DNA of 22,946 nt from the NCBI GenBank assembly GCA_002792165.1, contig PFNV01000016.1:1-22946 (forward strand). Direction: 5' to 3'. The DNA is from Candidatus Tagabacteria bacterium CG_4_10_14_0_2_um_filter_40_13. GTDB lineage: Bacteria; Patescibacteriota; Minisyncoccia; GCA-002779875. A program made the translations under genes and the position numbers. Numbering within the stretch: position 1 is the stretch's first letter; every line of letters starts with the position of its first letter. Of the stretch, positions 14,563 through 20,599 are shown piece by piece. The notes beneath the pieces are model-generated. The model saw nothing but the letters and a program-made list of their open reading frames with translations, made no database searches and was not told the origin of the DNA.

Positions 14563-15597
14563 ATGAAAATAGGTATCGTGGGACTGCCCAATGTGGGCAA
14601 ATCAACTCTTTTCAAGGCGCTTACCAAAAAGCAAGTGGATATTTCCAATTATCCTTTTTGCACAATAGAACCGAATGTCGGAATAGTACCTGTGCCCGAC
14701 GAGCGCCTGCAAATGCTGACGCAGTTTTCCAATTCCAAAAAAACCGTGCCTGCGGTAATAGAATTTTTTGATATCGCCGGATTAGTAAAAGGCGCGGCTG
14801 AAGGAGAAGGCCTAGGAAATAAATTTTTATCCCATATACGCGAAGTTGATGTTATTGCCGAAGTCGTCCGCGTATTCGAGAATGAAAAAATAATCCATGT
14901 TCACAAAAAAATAGACCCCGAAAACGACATCAGCGTCATTGAAACGGAATTGATTTTGGCGGATTCGGAAACCACGGATAAAAGAATCGGGGGTCTCGCA
15001 AAAGATATGAAAAGCCGCAATAAAGAGGCGGAAAAGAGAATGACAATCGTCCGAAAAGTAAAACAAACTCTCGATTCCGGAAAAGCGGCAAGAGAATCAA
15101 GTTTGTCGCCGGACGAATTTGCTTTTGTAAAAGACCTTCATCTTCTTACTTTTAAGCCCGTTCTTTATGTTTACAATGTTTCCGGCTCCGACAAAATTTC
15201 GGACGGATTGGCAAAAAAAAATCATGTTATAGCGGATATAAAAATAGAGGAAGAATTGATGGAAATGGAGGAACATGACAAAAGAGAACTCGGATTTTCG
15301 AGTAATCTCGGCGATTTGATTAAAAAGGCGTATGAAATGCTGGGCTTGATAACGTTTTTAACAACAGGGGAAGATGAAACCAGAGCCTGGGCGATAAAAA
15401 AGGGCTCAAACGCGCCGGAAGCGGGAGCGGCAATACACACTGATTTTCAGGAAAAATTTATCCGCGCTTCCGTAATTCACTATAACAAACTAATAGAAGC
15501 AGGGAGTATGCAAAAAGCCCGCGAACATGGCTGGCTCCGCACCGAAGGAAAGGACTATATCGTCTCCGACGGTGACGTAATTGAGTTCAAGATTTAA
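14563..15597 (+). CDS. ychF: Redox-regulated ATPase/GTPase YchF (Obg-like)
   Basis: This ribosome-associated P-loop NTPase has 344 residues against about 363 usually. The G1 motif is GLPNVGKST (7-15), followed by NYPFCTIEPNVG (switch I) and DIAGLVKGAAEGEGLGNKFL (G3/switch II). The C-terminal TGS domain ends TEGKDYIVSDGDVIEFKI. YchF proteins carry NxxE instead of NKxD at G4 and prefer ATP. Here the equivalent site reads NVSG (205-208), so the Glu is not in its normal place. The coiled-coil arm between G3 and G4 contains the Lys/Glu-rich KDMKSRNKEAEKRM. The gene follows its own leaderless-type promoter and seems monocistronic. Confidence 0.96.
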   Translation: MKIGIVGLPNVGKSTLFKALTKKQVDISNYPFCTIEPNVGIVPVPDERLQMLTQFSNSKKTVPAVIEFFDIAGLVKGAAEGEGLGNKFLSHIREVDVIAEVVRVFENEKIIHVHKKIDPENDISVIETELILADSETTDKRIGGLAKDMKSRNKEAEKRMTIVRKVKQTLDSGKAARESSLSPDEFAFVKDLHLLTFKPVLYVYNVSGSDKISDGLAKKNHVIADIKIEEELMEMEEHDKRELGFSSNLGDLIKKAYEMLGLITFLTTGEDETRAWAIKKGSNAPEAGAAIHTDFQEKFIRASVIHYNKLIEAGSMQKAREHGWLRTEGKDYIVSDGDVIEFKI

Positions 15598-15615
15598 TAT
15601 TTAATTTAATAATCG

Positions 15616-15649
15616 TTTATATCTTTCCACGATCGTATAAAGATGTAAA
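15616..15649. other. Hairpin between convergent ychF and tRNA-Gly units
   Basis: TTTATATCTTT (15616-15626) pairs with AAAGATGTAAA (15639-15649) over 11 positions with one wobble. The 12-nt loop contains the palindrome ACGATCGT. Neither side has a proper T tract, so terminator function is doubtful. Nothing else is recognised between 15598 and 15736. Confidence 0.4.
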
Positions 15650-15736
15650 TGTTACAATTAAAAAAACCCGCGCTATTTGGCAAGATATAAAAGAAATAAT
15701 TTTTGTTTTATCTCAAAATTAAATTTTGCTCTGTTA

Positions 15737-15807
15737 TGCGAGATACGAGGATTGAACTCGTGTCTCTTGCTTGGGAAGCAAGCGTACTACCACTATACTA
15801 ATCTCGC
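15737..15807 (-). tRNA. tRNA-Gly (anticodon CCC)
   Basis: Acceptor stem GCGAGAT / ATCTCGC, anticodon stem CTTGC / GCAAG and T stem ACGAG / CTCGT are perfect; the D stem GTAT / GTAC has one wobble. The loop TTCCCAA gives anticodon CCC, reading GGG. The discriminator at 15737 is A rather than the U usual in many bacterial tRNA-Gly. CCA is not encoded. It begins 5 nt after the stop of the ftsB-like gene, so it is probably cut from the same transcript. Confidence 0.97.
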
Positions 15808-15812
15808 AAAAT

Positions 15813-16199
15813 TTAAAACAAATTTTTTATGAATTGCCGGATTTTCGAAAAAAAACCCGAGGGAATGTTCGCCGGCAAATTCTCCTGTTTTTCTCCTTCG
15901 TCGACAATAATCACCGCTTTTTCTCCCGGCTTTTGAACCATAAATTTGTTACGAACTTCTTCTTCGGCGCCCGTTTTTGTTTGCAATCGATTCACTGAGG
16001 CTTCCAACTCTGCCTTTTTCGCCATTAAATCGTTTATTTCTTTCTGCACCATTTCGTTTACTTTTGCGGCTTCACGGCTCCTCAAATAAACTTTCGCCGC
16101 GGAATAAACAAAGAATATCAATATGCCCGTCAAAAAAATGATGGTGAATTTCGAAAAAAATATCCTCCGCCAAAAAAGCCTTTCTTGAAATTCTTTCAT
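15813..16199 (-). CDS. FtsB/DivIC-like septum formation initiator
   Basis: This 128-residue bitopic membrane protein is short and basic at the N-terminus, with one helix at about 18-37 (FTIIFLTGILIFFVYSAAKV). It continues into a long extracytoplasmic coiled coil, about 45-80 (VNEMVQKEINDLMAKKAELEASVNRLQ). After it comes EEEVRNKFMVQKPGEKAVIIV, which matches the FtsB/DivIC pattern where a KP or RxGE element follows the coiled coil. Such proteins link FtsL and FtsQ in the divisome. The ATG at 16199 is chosen because it directly follows a TTGAGA-17-TATGAT promoter by 6 nt; a longer frame to 16217 would overlap the -10. tRNA-Gly follows 5 nt after the stop. Confidence 0.85.
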   Translation of the reverse strand: MKEFQERLFWRRIFFSKFTIIFLTGILIFFVYSAAKVYLRSREAAKVNEMVQKEINDLMAKKAELEASVNRLQTKTGAEEEVRNKFMVQKPGEKAVIIVDEGEKQENLPANIPSGFFSKIRQFIKNLF

Positions 16200-16213
16200 A
16201 TTTATATCATAAT
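16185..16213 (+). promoter_or_regulatory. Predicted leaderless promoter of the 37-aa ORF
   Basis: TTGAAA (16185-16190), a 17-bp spacer and CATAAT (16208-16213) end 6 nt before the ATG at 16220. Its -10 overlaps the -10 of the divergent ftsB-like promoter. Confidence 0.5.
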
Positions 16214-16234
16214 ACAATAATGCTATTATCTCAA
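16206..16234 (-). promoter_or_regulatory. Predicted leaderless promoter of the ftsB-like gene
   Basis: On the minus strand TTGAGA (16234-16229), a 17-bp spacer and TATGAT (16211-16206) end 6 nt before the ATG at 16199. The -35 lies inside the first codons of the divergent 37-aa ORF. Confidence 0.55.
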
Positions 16235-16333
16235 AAACAAAAGAAAAAAAGTCAGCTTATTTGGACCATTATTACTCTTATTGCTGTTTTTGCCATGGTT
16301 GCTTTTACTCTTATTCCGCTTTTCAGATTCTAA
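16220..16333 (+). CDS. 37-residue single-pass membrane peptide
   Basis: The frame of 38 codons encodes a Lys/Gln-rich start (MLLSQKQKKKSQ) and one hydrophobic helix, about residues 13-35 (LIWTIITLIAVFAMVAFTLI), ending LFRF. By the positive-inside rule the basic end would be cytosolic. Support for a real gene: a well-placed promoter 6 nt upstream, a sensible topology, and an open space between two real genes that it fills. No Shine-Dalgarno is present. It is divergent from the ftsB-like gene and convergent with lepA (27 nt between stops). No function is assigned; a small division-related or envelope peptide is only a guess from its position. Confidence 0.62.
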   Translation: MLLSQKQKKKSQLIWTIITLIAVFAMVAFTLIPLFRF

Positions 16334-16360
16334 ATCATTGATTTCATTAATCTCTAGATT

Positions 16361-18166
16361 TTAATTTTCAGGTTTTATCATCTTCAAAAAAACCTCATGA
16401 GGAACGTGAACCATTCCTCTCTCTTTTAATCGTTTTTTGCCGGCTTTTTGTTTTTTCCAGAGTTTCATCTTCCGCGTTCTGTCGCCGCCGTAAAGATAAC
16501 CGGTAACGTCTTTTTTGAGCGCGGACAAAGTCTGGGAAGCTATGATGCGGCCGCGATATTGAGCTTGGATTTTGATGACAAAAAGAGCGGCCGGGAGCAA
16601 TGCTTTCAATTTTTCAACCAACTCTTTCGCTTCAGTTTGAACTTGGCTCCGCTTAATAACTCTGGCAAAAGCCGGCACATATTCGCCTGCCACCAGAATG
16701 TCCACGCGCGCCACATCCGCTTCGACCATCCCCGTTATCCTGTAACTTAAAGAAGCGTAACCTTCGCTCGCGCTTTTCAATTCGTCGAAAAAATTTCTCA
16801 TAAATTCCCTCAAGGCCATTTTGATATTTAAGCAAATGCGATGGCTGCCGAATTGTTCGACATTACCAACTTCTGCTTCGTGTTTCTGTAAAATTTTCAG
16901 AATCGCCGCCAAGCCCTCGGTCGGAGTGATAATTTTCGCTTCGATCCACGGCTCAAAAACTTTTTCTATCCGGTTTTCTTCCGGAAAGCGGCTGGGAGAA
17001 TAGATTTCTTCCTTTTGGCCGTTTTTATAATGGACTTCGTAAACAACGGATGGCGCGGCGGTAACAAGTTTCAGGTTAAATTCTCTTTTAAGGCGCTCTA
17101 TGACGATTTCCAGATGCAGCATTCCTAAAAATCCGCACTTGAAACCGCGGCCAAGGACACCGCTTCCCTCTTCCTCGAAACTTAAGGCGCTGTCTGAAAG
17201 ATGCAAGCGCTCCAATGATTGCGCCAAAAGCTTAAAATCGTCCTGCGACTCCGGGTAAATACTTGCCCAGACAACCGGTTTCGATTCTTCATATCCGGAA
17301 AGAGAAGGCAGTTGATTTTTAAGAGAAATGACCGTATCGCCGACACGCACGATTGCCGGTTTTTTGATATTTGTCGCGACATAACCGATCTCGCCTTCTT
17401 CAAGAGTCTCTTCTTCTTGAAGCTCGGGGCGGAAAAACCCGACTTCATGGGCAATAAACTTTTCTTTCACTTGGCTCAAAAACAATTCATCTCTTTTTTT
17501 TATTCTGCCTTTCATTAAACGGATATATGCGACGACTCCCTTATGCGGAGAATAACTGAAATCAAAAATAAGCGCCTGGGGAAAAATAATTTCCGATTTT
17601 GCGGGCGGAGGCACCCGCTTTATTATTTCTTCAAGCAAGCGCTCCACTCCTTCTCCGGTTTTTGCCGAAACTTCAAGAATTTCTTCTTGTTTGCATCGCA
17701 GAAGTTCCATAATCTCCTTTCTTGTTTCATCGATTCTTGCGGTCGGAAGATCTATTTTATTAAGGACAGGAATAATGACAAGACCGAGAGATTTCGCAAG
17801 TTCGGCATTGGCAAAAGTTTGCGCCTGAACGCCTTGGCTCGCGTCAACCAATAAAACCGTTCCTTCAACCGCTTTTAAGGCGCGAGAAACCTCGTAAGAA
17901 AAATCAATATGGCCGGGAGTATCAATTAAATTTAGAGAATAAGAAGTGGAATTTAAGGCGTAGTTCATGCGAACGGGCTGCATTTTTATCGTAATCCCCC
18001 TCTCCCGCTCCAAGTCCATCTGATCCAAAAATTGCTCCCGCATTTTTCTTTTTTCCACGGCGCCGGTAAATTCCAAAAAGCGGTCGGCCAAAGTTGACTT
18101 TCCATGATTAATATGGGCTATTATAGAGAAATTGCGGATGGAATGTTGTAATTCTTTTTCATTCAT
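16361..18166 (-). CDS. lepA: Translation elongation factor 4 (LepA)
   Basis: This ribosomal GTPase acts on stalled or mispositioned elongation/initiation complexes. The 601 residues match the family length when the ATG at 18166 is used; an in-frame TTG at 18211 would add 15 residues not seen in LepA. Motifs include the P loop AHINHGKST (17-25), RERGITIKM, DTPGHIDF, NKIDLP and the LepA-specific C-terminus with YGGDRTRKMKLWKKQKAGKKR. The P loop has Asn20 where nearly all LepA proteins have Asp (AHIDHGKST). The lipoprotein gene diverges upstream with 70 nt between starts. I see no convincing leaderless promoter or Shine-Dalgarno for this gene. Confidence 0.97.
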   Translation of the reverse strand: MNEKELQHSIRNFSIIAHINHGKSTLADRFLEFTGAVEKRKMREQFLDQMDLERERGITIKMQPVRMNYALNSTSYSLNLIDTPGHIDFSYEVSRALKAVEGTVLLVDASQGVQAQTFANAELAKSLGLVIIPVLNKIDLPTARIDETRKEIMELLRCKQEEILEVSAKTGEGVERLLEEIIKRVPPPAKSEIIFPQALIFDFSYSPHKGVVAYIRLMKGRIKKRDELFLSQVKEKFIAHEVGFFRPELQEEETLEEGEIGYVATNIKKPAIVRVGDTVISLKNQLPSLSGYEESKPVVWASIYPESQDDFKLLAQSLERLHLSDSALSFEEEGSGVLGRGFKCGFLGMLHLEIVIERLKREFNLKLVTAAPSVVYEVHYKNGQKEEIYSPSRFPEENRIEKVFEPWIEAKIITPTEGLAAILKILQKHEAEVGNVEQFGSHRICLNIKMALREFMRNFFDELKSASEGYASLSYRITGMVEADVARVDILVAGEYVPAFARVIKRSQVQTEAKELVEKLKALLPAALFVIKIQAQYRGRIIASQTLSALKKDVTGYLYGGDRTRKMKLWKKQKAGKKRLKERGMVHVPHEVFLKMIKPEN

Positions 18167-18236
18167 GCTTTTATTAAAACAATACTCAAAGATAAGGTTC
18201 TTTTCAATCAAAATAATAAAGATGGGGGTGTAAAAA

Positions 18237-18827
18237 ATGAAAAAAACGATTGGCTATTTTTTACTTATTTCGGCGCTCTTTATTGGTCTTGCGGGGTGCG
18301 CGGCGGTATTACCTTCGTCAAAAACCACTGTTGTATCTCCTTGGCAAAACTTCAAAGACATTGAAATGATCTACAAAAAAATAGTTCCCGGAACGACTGT
18401 TCAAGAATTAAAACAATGGGGTTTTGATCCATATACTTCACCGAATATCAAAATTCTAAATTATAGGGATATAGCCGTCTATTTCATGCCCAATGCATCA
18501 ATTCAAATGAGCGATCTTCCGGAGGCAGTTCAATTAGCCATTAAAGCTAAAGACCGCTCCCGCGCCTATCTGATTCAACCAAGCGATAGAAAAAAGAAGC
18601 GAACAGGGAGCTTTTGGCTGGATACCGCTAAATTCAAGCGCCTGACAAATGAAACCGGTTGGCAATTTCAAGGATTGATAATCATCGTTGATGATAATGT
18701 TGTTTATAAAACACCGGTAAGCGGCGAGCCTATCATCAATACAAAAGATGAACAAAAGAATCCTCTCGGTCCTTTCCAAGAACTCGGGGACTGGACTATC
18801 GGTATAGGCAAAGGGTTCATAAAATAA
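18237..18827 (+). CDS. Predicted lipoprotein of unknown function
   Basis: This 196-residue protein has a signal peptide of the lipoprotein type: KK near the N-terminus, a hydrophobic core and the lipobox LAGC with Cys21. The mature part begins with a low-complexity linker and then IYKKIVPGTTVQELKQWGFDPYTSPNIKILNYRD, of which only the pattern is notable: a small helical unit followed by beta strands. A later stretch ends NPLGPFQELGDW. From memory this resembles a family of uncharacterised lipoproteins in Proteobacteria, but I could not check it. A G-rich GGGGG lies 9 nt before the ATG. It is a single-gene unit ending at a clear terminator. Function unknown. Confidence 0.8.
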   Translation: MKKTIGYFLLISALFIGLAGCAAVLPSSKTTVVSPWQNFKDIEMIYKKIVPGTTVQELKQWGFDPYTSPNIKILNYRDIAVYFMPNASIQMSDLPEAVQLAIKAKDRSRAYLIQPSDRKKKRTGSFWLDTAKFKRLTNETGWQFQGLIIIVDDNVVYKTPVSGEPIINTKDEQKNPLGPFQELGDWTIGIGKGFIK

Positions 18828-18841
18828 ATCCAAAAAATAAT

Positions 18842-18877
18842 AAAAAGGCAGACAAAAGTATCGTCTGCTTTTTATTT
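18842..18877. terminator. Bidirectional terminator between lipoprotein and murJ genes
   Basis: The core stem GCAGAC (18848-18853) / GTCTGC (18863-18868) is flanked by AAAAAG on the left and TTTTTATTTTT on the right. It serves the lipoprotein gene on the plus strand and murJ on the minus strand. Confidence 0.85.
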
Positions 18878-18899
18878 TTACGGCAAAAATAGTGCAGGG

Positions 18900-20579
18900 C
18901 TAAAGTTTCTCGGGCTCGGGCGCGACAATAAGAGTTTGTTTCCAAAATTTCCTCCTTAAAAAGGAAAAGTTTTCCGCCAATTCGGAATTTTTTAAAAAAA
19001 TCAAGACCAATATCGCAACCGCGATTCCGAGAAGGCCGGCAAAAAATCCCTGAAAAAAAATGCCGGCAAAAGTTCTTGTGTTAAATACCCGGGCGAAAAC
19101 CGCCAGAAAAGCATAAGCCGTAATTCCCAAAGCCAGAGACGCGCGCAAGATATCGATCAAAGTTTTTTTAAGAATAACTCCGATTTTTCCAAAATCTTTT
19201 TGGAAAAATATCCAAAGAAAAAAAGTATTCAAAATTGTTCCCAGAGAAAATATAAAAGGCAAAACAAGCATTTCCACTCCCGCCATATCGCCGACTCTCA
19301 ATAAATTAGCGAAGAAAAAGCGAGCGCTTTCAAAATTTTTAAAAATCCATAAGAAAATAAAAGAACCGGCAATAACAAAAGCGGAAGAAATAAAATTAAT
19401 TAGAAGAGGAGTTTTTGTGCGGCCAGCGGCGTAAAAAGCGCGCACGAATAAAAACATCAATCCTTGAGCGACGATCGCCAAGCTCAATATCGCGAGACTG
19501 GCGGCGGTAAGACGCGTATCTGCCCAAGTGAATTTTCCGGCTCCTAAAATCACGCGCACAATCTGCGCTCTTAAAACAATAAAAAGAACCATCACGGGAA
19601 AAGACCAGAAAATAATATGGCGGGCGGCAATAATCACGTGTTCCAAAAATTTTTCCTTTTCATTCCTGATATGGTATTGCGCCAATGTCGGAAAAGCAGC
19701 CACTCCATAGCTCATTCCGATAACCGTAAGGGGGATATTTTGAAGATTCACGGCCAAATTAAAAACAGCGATACTGCCCGGCCCCAATAAGGACGCGATG
19801 GCGGTAATGACAGTCATAACAAGTTGATTCAAGGTTAATCCCAAAGAACGCGGAAACGAAAGCTTGATAATCTTTTTTATCTCCGGTATCCGTATTTTAA
19901 AAGTAAATTTCGGAAGAAAATTAGATTTCAGAAGAGTCGGGACTTGAATGAAAAAATGCAAAAAGGCGCCGACAACCACTCCCGCTATTACCCCCTTCAA
20001 ACCCCAAAAACGGTAAAAAACGAGAACTCCCAAAATAATGCCGATGTTATAAAAAATCGGGGCCAAGGCGTAAATGAAAAAACGGCGCAGCGATTGGATA
20101 ACGCTGGAGATCAAATTCGATAAACCCAAAAGCAACGGCGAAAGAAGAAGGATGCGGCTTAAATTTATAACATTATTCTGCTCGGCCGGAGAAAATCCGG
20201 GCGCGATAAAAGGCGTAAGATACGGAATTAGAAAAAACAAAATAACAACGCAAACAATAGTAATAATAAAAAATACGGTAAGAACCTCGTTTAAAAAAGC
20301 CCGCCCTTCCTCGGAAGACTGCGATGTCTTTTCCAGAAAAATAGGGATGAGAGCGCTCGCGGAAACGACAAAAAGAAGAAAAGCGTAAAGATAATCGGGA
20401 ATAACGAAAGACGCGTAATAAACATCAAGCGTCTTCCCTGCCCCGAAAGTGCTGGCCAAAAACCTGTCCCTTAAAAGCGCCAATACCTTAGATCCGACCG
20501 CCGAAAGCGCCAGAAAAAAGGCGGCTTGATGAAGGCCGCTTAATTCCCGATCGAAAAAATCCAGAAATTTTCTAACCAT
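18900..20579 (-). CDS. murJ: Lipid II flippase MurJ (MviN family)
   Basis: This 559-residue polytopic membrane protein of the MOP superfamily moves lipid-linked peptidoglycan precursor across the cytoplasmic membrane. Family features are the N-terminal GSKVLALLRDRFLASTFGAG (helix 1 and its Arg/Asp-rich loop), VSASALIPIF, a GISYGVAAFPTLAQY-like stretch (here VIGMSYGVAAFPTLAQY), and about 14 predicted helices ending in a charged cytosolic tail. The length is above the ~510 usual because of that tail and loops. It starts 20 nt after the stop of the Wzy-like gene, so the two are likely co-transcribed. No strong Shine-Dalgarno is visible. With pmm, it points to a complete cell-wall pathway. Confidence 0.93.
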   Translation of the reverse strand: MVRKFLDFFDRELSGLHQAAFFLALSAVGSKVLALLRDRFLASTFGAGKTLDVYYASFVIPDYLYAFLLFVVSASALIPIFLEKTSQSSEEGRAFLNEVLTVFFIITIVCVVILFFLIPYLTPFIAPGFSPAEQNNVINLSRILLLSPLLLGLSNLISSVIQSLRRFFIYALAPIFYNIGIILGVLVFYRFWGLKGVIAGVVVGAFLHFFIQVPTLLKSNFLPKFTFKIRIPEIKKIIKLSFPRSLGLTLNQLVMTVITAIASLLGPGSIAVFNLAVNLQNIPLTVIGMSYGVAAFPTLAQYHIRNEKEKFLEHVIIAARHIIFWSFPVMVLFIVLRAQIVRVILGAGKFTWADTRLTAASLAILSLAIVAQGLMFLFVRAFYAAGRTKTPLLINFISSAFVIAGSFIFLWIFKNFESARFFFANLLRVGDMAGVEMLVLPFIFSLGTILNTFFLWIFFQKDFGKIGVILKKTLIDILRASLALGITAYAFLAVFARVFNTRTFAGIFFQGFFAGLLGIAVAILVLIFLKNSELAENFSFLRRKFWKQTLIVAPEPEKL

Positions 20580-20599
20580 AACTGTTTAACTTTTCAAAA

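Noticed and set aside
15598..15736. Terminator for ychF in the 15616-15649 hairpin
   Set aside because: The stem is AT-rich with a 12-nt loop and no T tract on either side; listed only as a hairpin.
15737..15807. UGA-to-Gly recoding tRNA
   Set aside because: The anticodon is CCC, not UCA, and genes contain no in-frame TGA.
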